This document shows, piece after piece, positions 52,001 through 64,000 of a stretch of DNA of 64,000 nucleotides. A model generated the notes under the pieces. That model saw only the letters and a program-made list of their open reading frames with translations, made no database searches and was not told the DNA's origin. Position numbers and translations under genes: made by a program. Source of the stretch: Albula goreensis (Eukaryota; Chordata; Actinopteri; Albuliformes; Albulidae); the NCBI GenBank assembly GCA_022829145.1, contig CM040747.1:32442052-32506051 (forward strand), in the 5' to 3' direction. Positions within the stretch are counted from its first letter, which is position 1, and each line of letters opens with the position of its first letter.

Positions 52001-52482
52001 GCAGTCAAATAAGACCGTTTTGCTTTTTCTCAAAAAAGAAAAGTGAGCCAATTTTCATAACCACTGAATTTGCCGCATTGTGTTGGTGAAGATTTAATTG
52101 TGATCTATCACCTGCATTTGACTGTGAGCCAAAACAAAGTCAAATGTTGGCCGAGGCCGTAGACTCTGGAATTGTAATGTACTGAGCAACTAACTCTGAA
52201 CTGGTCAGCATGTACATAATTTTGATGACTTTGTTAAGCTTCTGTAGGAGTTGTGGGATGAAGAGATTTATGAGCCATGATGTTACATGTGCACTGTGGC
52301 TGTAATTAAAGACGGACTGATGGTGTTTGTCAGATTTTTCTGGAATGCACCATTGACAGGGTGCTCTTCCCAGCCATTAGTGGGCTTGATGGTCACACCC
52401 TTAACGTCTTCCGCACCAGTACATCTGAAGTAAAGAAATAAATCAGATTAGTGCTTGAAGAAACAGATGTGAGAAAAGACGG

Positions 52483-52483
<1 letters not shown>
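49032..52483. other. Intergenic, nothing recognised
   Basis: No coding block, RNA gene or clear repeat was recognised. The sequence has mixed composition, with C-rich runs near 49866-49890 and 50208-50218. Confidence 0.4.

Positions 52484-52513
<30 letters not shown>
52484..52513. repeat. (TG)n microsatellite
   Basis: A TG run of 15 units. Confidence 0.96.
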
Positions 52514-52515
<2 letters not shown>

Positions 52516-54776
52516 GCAGCTTCGGAAAATGAGTGCACATGCTTCCAAACCCAGCCGGCATTTCGGGTTTGTTTGTGCCGGAGAGCTCACCAAGTCACCG
52601 GGGCCCACCCAACCTGCTTCCCCCCTCACAGAAGGCCTCATGGACGATGCACTGCCCGCTGGATCTGGCCCCGCTTGGCCCGCGCCCTCCGAGAAGTTTC
52701 CCCGCGAGCAGAAACCCGATACGTACCGTGCAGATTAATAGAAGAGAATATCTTGCCACATGCGCCGGCTCGTATACTGGGGACTGGGAAACAGGGAGAG
52801 AAAAGAAGCTATTGTTCGTTCGGCACCAGTATTTCACTTCCAACGCTCCCTTTCATTCCCCTGTTGCTGCAAGCCTGTCATTCGGTATGGCTATGGTGCT
52901 AGAACCTGACACCATCACCTCACTGCTTTTCCAGAGAAATATTTCCTCAGCCGTACATTGTTCAGAGGATTCAGCTCTGCAACCTCCAGGAGACATGCCC
53001 AGCTCTTTGACCATGACCTTGCACTTCTCCCCCGCCCAGCATTCTCGTGTACTGTCGCAGTTCGGTGAAAAACCATCTAAATTCTGAAAGAGTATGATGT
53101 CACAGACATGGAGAGAGAAAATGGGAGGACAGACTGGTAAGAAATTCTCTTTTAAGACTACAAGATGTTGCAAATTACACATGTTAAGACTGTGGCTAAC
53201 ATATGATGCAGTCCAAACTGGAAAACTGTCACACAGTTCTGTTGTTAATCTACCTCCAGGATTGAATGACAGCCAAAATATATGTGGTCTACATAGAAAC
53301 CTTTACCTTTGCAACACCTGAATTAAAGGCTGAAGGTTGAAGAAAAGCTGCTCAAATGCATGACAACTCATACTAAATATTTGACACCAGTCATATTTAG
53401 TGAGTGTTGCCAAAATATCTTCCCATCTGTTATTTTGCTAGATCCAAGTAAGTCCACCCAACCGGCTGGACCAGAGTGCTCGGAAGGACAGACAAAATTA
53501 CCCACAAGGCAGCATTAGGTCTTTGCATACAACGTTTAGGGATTGACCTGTGTCAAGCCTTTGGTTTATTGAATGTGCTGTGTGACAGCTGCAAAAATAA
53601 GAGAACAACAAGCACAAAGAGAAGGACACAGGGAATATTCTGGTTTTCGATGAAACAGGCCTTACCGTTTCTGATAACCCATTTCCTCTAACCCTCAGAG
53701 ATGCGTTTAGGCCTTCAAACTCTTAAGAAAGAAAGAGGGGGAAAAAAAGAATATAAAGGAAATTGGGAACTGAAACGGGAAAAAGTGGAATTATGAGAAC
53801 GCACATTTAATTTGTGAACCTTTTTTAAAACAATAAATAAAGCCAAGCTGGCGTGAAACCTCCCACCCCGGCACAGCGGCTTGCCAAACGAGTATTAACA
53901 AGGTAATGAGGGCACACAGTGCTTCCTTGTGTGAGCTGCACAGTTCGCTATTTAAAATCATTACACAACTCCCAGGGCAGATATGCCTCTGGAAGCGGGC
54001 CAGATACGGCACAATATTACTATAGAGGAAGTGGACCGCTCCGTCGTAATTGGCATTTAGCAGCCCTCCTCAAAAGTGACCTTTGCTGTTTTTTGAGACT
54101 ACGTTTGTGCTTTTAATTGACAGGAAGTCTGGGGAGAATTCATTGAGTTGGTGTTTTGAGAAGGTGTGTGTGTGTGTGCGTACACAGCCCATACACATAA
54201 TCACACAACACAAACACACAGATTTCCGACTTGATGTAAACTTTAATCGCGTATTTCCAACAGTCGGCCGCATTAGTTAACACTAGCGCACACTGTTGCA
54301 CACATTGTCCGTTGTTTATACTTTTAATGGGGTGACCTGAGTTTGATTGCAAATGACTCAACACTGAACAGACTGGACTTCAGTTCTTAGAGCTGGCTTC
54401 ATTACAAAGGAAATAAGCACGAATTCAGACGTTTATAATGCTGCTGTAATTGTCACGCTATTTGTAATGCAATACTTCAGCACCGGTTACCCAAGCAACG
54501 GCTGCGGGCAGAACTCACCAGCGCTCTGCAAACACAATGAGAAACACGTTGGTTTATTTGTTTTACAAAATACCTCTTCTAAATCTGTAACGTAAATCTT
54601 CTTAAACAGCAAGACCTCAGGAGTCCCGCAGCTGGCTGCTTTCAAAGGCACTCTGACTGCTGTAGGTCCTGCGACCCACGTGTGCGCCCTGGGAAAGCAA
54701 AATTCATTCAATTCTTTTTTTTATCTCATTTATTTATTTATTTGTGAAGTGCCGCTTCCCATTTATAACAACATCC
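52514..54776. other. Intergenic, nothing recognised
   Basis: Open frames at 52489-53087 (up to 184 codons) are out of register with each other and lack a recognisable domain. No exon is called. Confidence 0.4.
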
Positions 54777-54802
54777 TTTTTTTTTTTTTTTTTTTTTTTT
54801 TT
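54777..54802. repeat. Poly-T tract (26 T)
   Basis: An uninterrupted T run, preceded within 60 bp by an (ATTT)n-like stretch. It could be the reverse-strand A tail of an old retroposon, but no element body was identified beside it. Confidence 0.9.
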
Positions 54803-55113
54803 AGAAAAACAGGCCGCATCCACTGTTATGACTGCACAGAAAAGATGCAAAAGCAAATTACGTGATGATTTAAACTACCAATACCGGCTTGAGGGTGTAC
54901 AGGGTGTTGTGGGACAGTCTTTCGCTCTGGAAATTTTATACTGTGATGTAAAATGTACAGTGTGCGTGGCTATGGACTCTCATTGCCTTGAGACAAGGGA
55001 ATAAGCAGTGATGGCAACCAGTAGCCTTGAACTGAGCTACAGCTTAACCGGTAGCCTTGGTGCAGGCGGGTAGGAAAACGCTTGCATTCTAAGCAGACCT
55101 TTTCCAGCCTGAA

Positions 55114-55270
55114 CAGGGCCCATATTCATCGTGTCTCTGAGTAGCTGCACTGATCTGTAATAAGTTTAGCCTTTTAGCTCATAGCAGATGAATTTCAGAT
55201 ACGGGACGGGGGAAATCCTGATCCTGGATCAGCTCTCTGACTCCGATGCGATATTTCTGAACGCGGTCCA
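55114..55270. mobile_element. MITE-like element with imperfect inverted ends
   Basis: GGGCCCATATTCATCGTGTC with TCTGAGTAGCTGCACTGATC on the left is mirrored, imperfectly, by GATCCTGGATCAGCTCTCTG followed by ACTCCGATGCGATATTTCTG on the right. The interior TTTTAGCTCATAGCAGATGA and the A/G-rich GACGGGGGAAATCCTGATCC match a common fish palindromic MITE type ('CTGATCTAGGATCAG'). Substantially diverged. Confidence 0.5.
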
Positions 55271-56755
55271 AGACCCTTTTTCTCAGGGGGTGCAACTGGG
55301 ACCAGCATTATCATTCCTGGACCGAAAGGCCCGATCCCACAGAGTAAGGCAGCAGAAACGCTGGAGATTAAAATGAGACAAATCAGAAGCCTACCACAAG
55401 CGTTTGGCTTCGGATTCTTGCATAACCGCACTGCATCTGTCTCGAGTAGCAAAAAACCACTCAGCATTTTTTCTCCCTAATTTTTTTTATTACTGGAACA
55501 AAATTTGAATTTTTGCATTGTGTAAGTGGTCAAATAAAATATTAAATGATTTATGTCATTTTTAAATTCCAGTACTAAGCAAAATAAGTGAGACTCATCC
55601 TCTTAAAAGCGGAATCTAAATGCCAGAGAATTTAAAAAAAAGAACAAAGACAAAAATATACATTTTAACTACTTTTTATCACACGGTATTTGATAAGTTT
55701 GACCCACTTCCAAGAATATTTGATTACTGTATAACCAACAAGAGGAATCATTATTTCAGAATGAGGCAAAAGGAAAAAAAAGAGGGAAACTATCCCTTTC
55801 TAGGCACTACAGCCAATTAAATGTCACTCTGTCAGGCTTTTCCATACCACAGTCAACACTGATACGGGCAGGAGTCAGTACAAACCACAAGGAGCCTAAC
55901 GGAGCTCGTGCTTTACCTTGACACCCCACCAGACAACTCAGTAAGACCGCGTCCTTAGAATTGATCTATGGCCTATCCTAAAACGGGATTTCCTCATGCT
56001 CGGTGAATAACCGAAGAGAGAAAACAAAGTTTAGCAAAACTCTGGTGACCTAATATGACTTTGAACGGCCAGGAAGGGCCAGTTTACTCAGAAAGATTCT
56101 CTTTAAAACGCTGGGGAGTCTGGGATTTACCGCCTCCCTGACACTTGGAACGAATCATATCAGTAAATATGGATACAGCCGCGTTTTTATGCCTCTGTTG
56201 ATTTTTCCTTCCTTAGCACCCAGGTGCTGACCTGGATCCTAACCGCTTGTCTGATTGAATGAATTCACTGTTTCGAGTCCCTTTGAAATACCGCCATGCT
56301 CCAAATAATAACGGGGGGAAAAAACACAGCTATCAATTTTTTATGGCTGTATTGTTTTTCAGGAATAAGACAAGCTCAGCACATGTTTGCAATTACAGGC
56401 CTCCACTTGGTTTCTGAGAGCTAAACTTACTGGACAGCAGCGCATGGAAATGGCGTTCGCATCTGCATCATTCCTTTTGTCTCCATGTTCTTTGGACAAT
56501 CATCCTTTCTTTTTTTTCCTGGCCCTGCTCTTCTTCCCCCTCTCGCTCCTTCACTTTTCTTGTCATCTCTGCCTGTGAATTTTTTTCTTTTTTTGGTCGG
56601 TTGTCACGGTTCCCACACTCTCCGCTGTCACACAGAGCCAACAGTAGAGGGGGCACAAAGGGCCTTCTGAATGTTACACAGAGACAGCAAATGCACACAT
56701 CACCAGGAAGAAACACACAGGGAGCCAACTCAGTGCCTTCATTCACCCCAAACAA

Positions 56756-56756
<1 letters not shown>
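55271..56756. other. Intergenic, nothing recognised
   Basis: AT-rich then mixed sequence. No exon, RNA gene or repeat was identified. Confidence 0.4.

Positions 56757-56839
<83 letters not shown>
56757..56839. repeat. (CA)n microsatellite, about 41 units
   Basis: A perfect CA run over 83 bp, followed by CCCCCACCCTCCC. Confidence 0.98.
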
Positions 56840-56841
<2 letters not shown>

Positions 56842-59800
56842 CCACCCTCCCTCTATCCCCACATATCTACATGCCCTCTATCCCCACCCTGTTAGCGCCT
56901 CCCTTTGAAACTGGCACTGGGCAGGGGGCATGGGCCAACTCAGTAAGAGCATCTACACCTCAGCTCTGTGTGCCAACCACAGAAATGGCACAGAGCCTTG
57001 AGATTCTCTGCCCTGGTGCAATGAGCTTCTGAGCATTCATTTTATAACGGTGCCATCGAAAGCAAACTTTTTTTTTTTTCCAATATGTAACGAGTCACAC
57101 ACACACATTTACACATAATTACACAGACACAACCACAAACTCAAAGGCGTAAGTGCAACGAATTTAACAAAGCACATATGTGACACGCTGCAGCACTGTA
57201 AAAGCTCGCTGTTAAAAGGGGGGTAAGAAATATGGGCGGTCCCCCTTGATTTCCGACTACGCGCTAATGTGCGCCGCAAAAATGTGAACTGGGAGCTGGC
57301 CAGGGTTGGAGTGGAGGGGGCGCCTTCTGACAGCAGTGGGATTAGAGGCGCTTCTCTCTGGAGAGCTCACCCCACACTGTAACTGGGGGTAGGGGGCTCC
57401 ATTGAAGCCATGTGCTTCAGACAAACAAACACAGCTATCACAGGGGTCTCTGCCGATTGTTGTGTAATTTGGCCAGATGTTCAGTAATAAAGTCATAGCG
57501 CGGCGTGGGAACCAGATGGCAGTTTAGGCTTCTTATAACCCTCCCACCCCCACTTCCTATCATCACCACCTCCTTCTTCGCCCCCCAACCCCAACCCCAA
57601 CCCCCCTTTTTTATTCTTAAGCTGATTTCCAAACTAAATAATGGTTAGAAACTTGTGAAGTCAGGCTGCTTTGGGCTTGCTGATCGCTCAGGAACACTCC
57701 CCTTGGTGCTGAAACGAATGGTGTCCTGCTTCCGCTTGGTAGGCCTCCCTCTGTCTTTTGCCTCTCTTGTGAAACCAACATGAGGCATAACGGTTACAGA
57801 GCTCTACTTGTAAACCGAAGGTTTTCCGGTTAAAAAAACTCAACAGGGGTTATGTGTAGGCTCTACAAGGTGGAATTGAGTCTGAATTGGTGAAAAGGGG
57901 AAATGCATAAAAAACTACAAATGAATCCCTGGTGAGAAGGGATTTTGCTGTATCATTGAGCAAGGTACAGGTTAAGGCCAAAAATGAGGAAATATCAGTG
58001 TTAGGTTATTTATATAATTAATAGGGCTTTGGGCCCCTTGGAACTCCAGAGCAGCCATTGGAATTCTCTACTGCAGTGATGTGGCGCAATTTCTCCATTT
58101 GAAAGTCAATCGATGAAAATGGAAAATGCTATTTCCTCCAAAAAAAATGTCCAAAAAAGACCTGGTGACTAAGCAGGCCATGATATGAGGACAACATCGT
58201 TCATAATAAAACTACCAGGTCATACCCAAGATTTAAATGGGTTGATTTATACGTGTTTGCCTATTTAGCCTTGCACCTCCGACTAATGTATAGACATCAG
58301 AATCAAGAACGTATGCCTTTCCCTCTGTACCCTCAGAGTTCAACGCCGGCATCACCTTAGACAGCATCTCCTGTGAAAAAATCAATACGTTAAGCTGTGT
58401 TCATCAATAAAGACCGATTTTGCCCCAACAGTCACCCCCTCTTTCAGAATCACTTCCCTGTAATTACCGGGAACGAGGCCTGCCCAACATTTTGTACATG
58501 ACTCTTAGGCCTTTGGGATATTAACTGCTCAATTCAGGTACTGTGCCTCTGTAGCGATACCTGACTCAAATATATGTTATGACCTGAACTTTGCTCATCA
58601 GTAAAAAATTGATAGGCCAACATTTATTTCTAACCTTCATTGCAATTGTTTTCTTTTGCCCCATCAAACTCAGTCTGGTGAGTTAGTTTTGGTAAACTCT
58701 GCAAGCTTTGTGTTTCAGAAGACAAAACAAACACTTGCATTTAGCCGTGAGACAAAACATTACGGACAAATGTGTATTTAGTCCAGGTCATCTTTACAAG
58801 GTCAAGGGGTCATTAAAATCAACTGACAATAGAGCAAGGAAGAAGGAAAACGAAAACAAAGGTAAACGTCCCTCAATACACGATTCACTGGTGTAGGCCA
58901 GTAATACCATAGTAGTTAGGTTGACCCCAGGCCCGAGAGGAAGCACAACAAAAGGATTTAATCTCCAGTCTTTTCAGAACAGGAATGCCATTTAAGTCAT
59001 CATTTGTGGAGACTGTGTGCTTCTGTGTTCTCATAATACCCTCTTGCTCCTTCAGGCCTCTTTTCATTGCTAAAATTGCTATGAACAATGGGACAGAACA
59101 GTTTAAAACTGTTAGCTTTCAGCTGCTTGCAAATCTGAATTAGCTTAGTCATTAAATAAAATAATAAAGGAACACTTTAATAAAAGGAAGCGTTAATTGT
59201 GTGTCTGTTTCTTGAAATTAAATAATAAATACAATGATGTACTTTTGGGAAACCTGCCATTCAGTCCTCCTGCAGTAAGATGGCGACACAGTTTCCTTAT
59301 GAAGCTAACTGTTCAACTGTTCAATAACAACCCTACTGTTGTGCCTGTATCATGGGTAGTGTCATGTGTACAATTAAAAAATAATGTTAAGCATGAATTA
59401 TCATTTGGTCCAACCACGCCTTCCACCATGGACTGAACCTCTGGGGATCCTGTAACTTGAGAAAAATGAATCAAATCCATCTCTTTGCAGTGAACCAAGT
59501 GCTGCACAAATTTGTTCAGATATTCTTGGATGTCATTGTTCTGTCCAGCCTGTCATGAAGCTGGCTGTTTCCCCAGTAACATAATTTCATTATTAGAGTG
59601 TCAGGCCCCACTAATCTGTAATGGTTAAATTTGGCCCTGATCAACTCTGTATAAATCTGAACATGAGGCCAAAGGAAAAAGGAGGATCTGGTCCAGTGAA
59701 AGTTTAACAGAGATCATTTGATTAAGGAACAATAACTAATGAAGAAAATTCTAAAAGTCCCCCTTGTTTTCAGATTAAGATTTTCATGCTGCAATTACAA

Positions 59801-60059
59801 AACTATGTGGTTTTTTTTATCAAAAACACTCAAAAGCTTCTGTATGGTTGATTGATTTTATTGATAACGTTTCTAAGAAAAGCCTTATGCTGCCCCTGTC
59901 TGTAATTCTTTAAATAGCAATACTTAACATAGATAAGAGCCTACTGCTTTCTTTCTTCCAAGAAAACATTTCAAAAGGCAGTGTGACCAGCACTGCTTCA
60001 AAAGGGATGGATTTTGCTGGCACAGGAATGCCCAGCTCACATACATTGGCACAGTGACA

Positions 60060-60060
<1 letters not shown>
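56840..60060. other. Intergenic, nothing recognised
   Basis: No supported gene. A short CCCCAACCCCAACCCCAACC run occurs at about 57584-57603. The remainder is AT-rich unique-looking sequence. Confidence 0.4.

Positions 60061-60129
<69 letters not shown>
60061..60129. repeat. (AC)n microsatellite, about 34 units
   Basis: An uninterrupted AC run. The minus-strand cysteine/valine-rich ORFs over it are artefacts. Confidence 0.98.
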
Positions 60130-60132
<3 letters not shown>

Positions 60133-60510
60133 TCTTTCTGCGATCATACATTGATTTCTACAACACATTGTGAATACAGCAGCGAAACACTTCCAGAAAA
60201 CATTTCCAGTGGACCCAAACGAACTGTGAAGTATCTGTTCCCTAAAATGGCTTAAAGGGGACAGCAGCTGTGACCAAAAGAACCGGCTTTGCCCAGCGTG
60301 TAGACCAGTAGAGCCGGTGAACCCTCCGCAGTGGGAGAGTGGGGGAATGGGAGGGGATGACGGACACATGACCTCTTGCACAGAAACGGTGCAGTAATGG
60401 TGTTGTTCTGGGCCAAGGAAAACATCATCTCACTCACATTAATTAGGCCCAGCCTTGGCAGCAGAACGCTCGTCAGCCCAACAATGCTGCCTGAAAGGAC
60501 AAATAAATAA

Positions 60511-60880
60511 TGGCATCAAATGATCGCAATCAAAAACTAGGCAGCCAGAACAACCATTGGCAAGACTGACAATCCACCACTTGTAACACTAAAGTTGTTT
60601 ATTCTTGGTTTAAGCATAAACTTGAATGGATATTCTTCTTTCGTTTCAGGATGAAATCGGTATCAAATGATTCCAATTAAAAGCTAGTCAACAAAGACTT
60701 GAAGACCTGGCAGACCTACTGTCCAATGCCGGATTCACTGAAGTTGTCTGTTCATTATTTAAACAATTAGGTTGAATGGCTTTTCTTTTAACTTCATCAA
60801 ACTGACATCAAATTATTCCAATTAAAACTAATTGGGAGTCAACAAGACAGATCTACATGTGTTGGGCTAAAGTTCATTGC
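60511..60880. repeat. Degenerate tandem repeat, about 147-bp period, 2.5 copies
   Basis: Three anchors recur: GCATCAAATGATCGCAATCA (60514), GTATCAAATGATTCCAATTA (60660) and ACATCAAATTATTCCAATTA (60806), spaced 146 bp apart. Copies 1 and 2 also align further on: CACTAAAGTTGTTTATTCTT with CACTGAAGTTGTCTGTTCAT, then TTGAATGGATATTCTT with TTGAATGGCTTTTCTT. The third copy fades after about 70 bp. Confidence 0.7.
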
Positions 60881-61774
60881 TCACATTGTAAGCATTATGG
60901 ATAATAGATAAAACTTGCAATATGAGAATAGGACAGAGAAGGCTTATTTTAGTTTTTGTAAATGGTCAGTACAACTGAATGGGCCACAGCTGTTTTAAAG
61001 CATCTGAATTATAATTATTAAAGTTAATAAAACATTAGTCAAAGCTGATATATGGTGAAAATAATTAGAGGAGGAGTCATTTTCCATAATGGAACAGCTG
61101 CCAAAACTTAACCCAGCATGCTGATTGGCTGTGAGCCCTGATGATGTAATATTAAGGCAGATCCCAAAGATTTCGACAAAGCTAAGATGCTGAAGAGAAC
61201 AAAGGTGGGAGAACATAACGATAGAGACCTCTGTTTCTGAAAAAATGAGTGTGGCACCGCTCCACGCCATGCCAAAGGAACTGAGCTTCCCATGAAGGCG
61301 TTCCAAGTGGATTCCATTTCGACGGGCGGTCAGAGCTGAAATTCCCAGAATGCTTTGGCAAAAGCCAACCTGAAAGCTATTCCTAAAAGGGCTAGACACT
61401 GCTTGACAATGGGGGGTGAGCAATATCATACTCCAAAGAAAAGGAAATAAAAGAAGATGAAAAAACATTGATGCTCCTCAGACAAAAGGCCGGGGGCTTC
61501 CGGAGTCTCTGGGTCCAGAGCTGGTTTCCTGTTTTATAATTCGGCAGCCTTCGAGAGCCCTGAGAGATTACATCTCTGCTCTATGTGAACACGGGCTGAA
61601 ACATCAGTGTGGGGTGGAGAGGGACGAGAGAAATTACAGCTTCTCCAGTTTCCCTGAACTCCAATCAAAGGAAATCAGGAGTGGTGTTAAAGTGTTTTTG
61701 ACACAGGAACACAACTGAAGGCCCTGGGTTTGGAAGAAATACAGCTGCAATAGACCTCCCAGGGATCAAGGATC

Positions 61775-61809
61775 TGTGTGTGTGTGTGTGTGTGTGTGAG
61801 TGAGTGTGA

Positions 61810-61841
<32 letters not shown>
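61775..61841. repeat. (TG)n/(GA)n compound microsatellite
   Basis: A TG run (61775-61798) passes through TGAG units into a GA run ending at 61841. Confidence 0.96.
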
Positions 61842-61844
<3 letters not shown>

Positions 61845-62044
61845 CATTCATCTGTGCAAGCCTTCACAGAATTAAACCTCTGAGGATACAACATATTTTT
61901 CTGTATAACAGTGTTATAGTGGGGTTTTTTGCTTGCTAGAAATTATCTACTTTAGAAATTGCATGGATCATTTTTATGATCATTTAATTACTTGGAAGAC
62001 GTGTAGATGCGAAACGGTATCTTCCAGAAAATAAAAACTGTACT

Positions 62045-62082
62045 GTAACTACATTGTTACAACTTTGTAACAATGTAATTAC
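62045..62082. repeat. Near-perfect hairpin, 18-bp stem
   Basis: GTAACTACATTGTTACAA (62045-62062) and TTGTAACAATGTAATTAC (62065-62082) are reverse complements at 17 of 18 positions, with a 2-nt spacer. This GTAATTACATTGTTACAA palindrome followed by CTAACCC-type sequence (to about 62160) looks like the end of a fish palindromic transposable element. The partner end was not located. Confidence 0.7.
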
Positions 62083-62160
62083 AAATAACTCTCATCCCAC
62101 TACTACCCTTAGCGTAGCGCTAACCCCAAACTATAACTCTATTCAAACCCTAATTGTAAT

Positions 62161-63927
62161 ATATATCTTACTCAAAATCAGTTTCACCACAAACCTCAAC
62201 CTATTATGTGATTGCATAAACATGTATGACGGCAGTTATATAATACTTTTTTATGGTTACATAGTAATATTTCTAAATGTAATTGCAGTTTGCGTACAGC
62301 ACACTTTACTCAAAGTTCGTGCTCTCAGATGAGGGTGAGGTTTGATATTAACTATGCTCCAGTGAGTTACCCTTGGCAGGTACAGTGAAGTAAGTGATGA
62401 AGTAAGGAACGAAGGAGGGCCAAAACCCAGTGTCCATTTACTGTGAATCACTTCCACCACTGTCACTCTTGAACCGGTGCTTCTGTGCTTACTACCACAG
62501 ATTCCCTGTCAGTTCCTGGCCGGTAACACGAGTCCCAATGCAGTCTCACAGTCAGTGAATATCCATGAAGACTGTCACTGAAGGATGAGTGAACGATGTT
62601 CAGGATGACTATCCATAGGACGTGTCATGCAGATGAAAACATTTCGGACAGAACCTTTGTTTTAAGACTGTGGAGATGGCCATCTGGTCGGGCATAATCC
62701 CCACCTCCAGGCCCCGTAAAAATATCCCCCTCCACGCGCCTCATAAACCCAGGAGCTGGAAAAAGACTCATCTGTGCACATCTCAACGGATTTCATTTCA
62801 ATGCCTCAAATATCATGTCACAACAGTCCAAACAGGGTGTATTACCTTCAGAATTTGTTGCCCTGTCTATGTAAAAGCGGCATCAAAGCAAATGTGGCAT
62901 CTGTTTCGAAATAAGCGTGCAACATCTACGCGGTTGAAACCGTTACATTCCAGACTGTGAGAAAATGAATGACTTGGATCAGCTTTGACCAACACATGGC
63001 TCAGAACTGGGTTTTCAATGAATGATGCATCCATTTTCCAATATAATTTGGTCTTTTTTACCATTTCCTCATGAGTTTGGACTGTCAAAATAAAGCTTAA
63101 TGTGCCTAAAATCTAATCATGTGTCATTATCACAGCTTGGGTTTTCCTAGGTCTACTGCCCTGAATCTGGCCTCCCACAGTTGCTTAATTCAGCATTCTG
63201 AATAGGCTTTGAGGCCCGATAGCCAAAGAATATCTTCAGATGGACCAAAGAAAATCACATGCGCGTTTATCACCAGACCACCACAAAAGAAGCAGCGTCT
63301 TGGAGCCACTGACTAAAATTTCACTTCTCCTCCTACACAAAGTGAGCGGAGACTGAATGCTACTTTGAAACCCAAGAAGCCTAATTTATTTTAAAAAAGA
63401 ATGCGGGGAAAGGGTTTAAAATTAGGATTCAGCTAATCTTGAGGAACGATCAGAGTTACAAGAAAATGTGCGCAGACTGTGAGAGAAATATTCTGGCCGT
63501 TCAGCGCTTCTGAGAGAAAACGTGGAATCTTACGCATTTGGCACGGGAGCTCTGTCTGTCCATGCCGTTCTCATTTCTCCTGATGTGCGGTGTGGCCTGA
63601 CTCCTATTCAAACCTCTCTCTTCTGTTTTTTGAGAGATCGTCCCCCCTGCTGCAGACAGATACTTGACACTTTTTTTTTTTTTTGTTTTACTGTGAACGT
63701 TTGGAAATAAAAATAGTGCTGAGGTTTCATATGACCACACAGTGCTGGGTCAGGGTTAACTTACACCTAATCTTCATATTCATCCCACCCCACCAGTGCA
63801 TCATGGGAACATTCACTTTCTGCCTCTGTACTTCCTGGTTGTGTGGTGACTGCACAATACACTGATATGAGCATGAAACACAGCAGCCATCTGGCAGTTC
63901 CCACCAGTGTAAGTGCGGAGGTATGGG
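62161..63927. other. Intergenic, nothing recognised
   Basis: No supported exon or RNA gene. A 12-nt T run lies near 63671. Confidence 0.4.
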
Positions 63928-64000
63928 GGGTATCTATGGTGTAATGGTAAAGGAACTTGTCTTGTAACCCAAAGCCTGAAGGTTTGATCTCCCAGTGGAG
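63928..64000 (+). mobile_element. tRNA-derived SINE head, cut by window end
   Basis: TATGGTGTAATGGTAAAGG (box A-like) is followed 34 nt later by GGTTTGATCTC (box B-like), with AACTTGTCTTGTAACCCAAAG between. This is the layout of tRNA-derived SINE heads in fish. A folded, functional tRNA is not supported: the start lacks a clean acceptor stem partner and box B is mutated. The body continues outside the window. Confidence 0.6.

Noticed and set aside
52489-53087. ORFs of 137 and 184 codons
   Set aside because: The first begins in a TG repeat; neither has a recognisable motif, and both are flanked by stops without an exon signal.
63928-64000. Possible tRNA gene
   Set aside because: Box B is mutated and no acceptor stem pairs; better explained as a SINE head.

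Overview
This is eukaryotic genomic DNA, almost certainly from a teleost fish. It has long non-coding stretches, GT-AG introns, many long (CA)n microsatellites, hAT-type miniature inverted-repeat elements of kinds common in fish, fish-type SINE pieces and an L2/CR1-like LINE remnant. Nothing bacterial or archaeal is present. I cannot name the species.

One complete protein-coding gene is present: tgfb3, encoding the transforming growth factor beta-3 precursor, on the + strand. It has seven coding exons: 28295-28640, 37994-38157, 39394-39523, 39927-40034, 40740-40917, 41581-41734 and 42131-42289. Every intron starts GT and ends AG, and the exon phases join without a break into 412 codons plus a stop, the same length as I recall for human TGFB3. 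A CRE-like half site and a TATA box at 27724-27754 are followed by a roughly 520-bp leader with at least seven upstream ORFs. The 3' UTR opens with a G-rich tract and probably ends near 43285. The predicted protein keeps the signal peptide, the LTBP-linking Cys, the LAP CPC dimerisation motif, the furin site and all nine cysteines of the mature cytokine. Two functional positions are unusual: the integrin-binding RGD reads RWD, and mature residue 92, in the type II receptor contact, is Ser instead of Val or Ile.

Layout. 1-27.7 kb is intergenic. It holds a LINE remnant (0.25-1.14 kb), a hAT MITE (5.66 kb), a protein-like shard (6.4-6.7 kb), a 21-bp minisatellite (9.7-10.5 kb), a duplicated telomere-like array (11.7-12.3 kb), a CA/CT array (18.0-18.3 kb) and a SINE (19.5 kb). 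27.7-43.3 kb is tgfb3; its 9.35-kb first intron carries a 59-bp minisatellite (31.1-31.6 kb) and a MITE remnant (31.9 kb). 43.3-64 kb is intergenic, with two more MITEs (43.6 and 44.2 kb), a MITE-like element (55.1 kb), several microsatellites, a degenerate three-copy repeat of about 147 bp (60.5 kb), a sharp hairpin (62.0 kb) and a tRNA-derived SINE cut by the window end.

I found no convincing exon of any neighbouring gene and no novel multi-gene system. The points most worth following are the two substitutions in the ligand, the chained upstream ORFs, and the structured tandem arrays.
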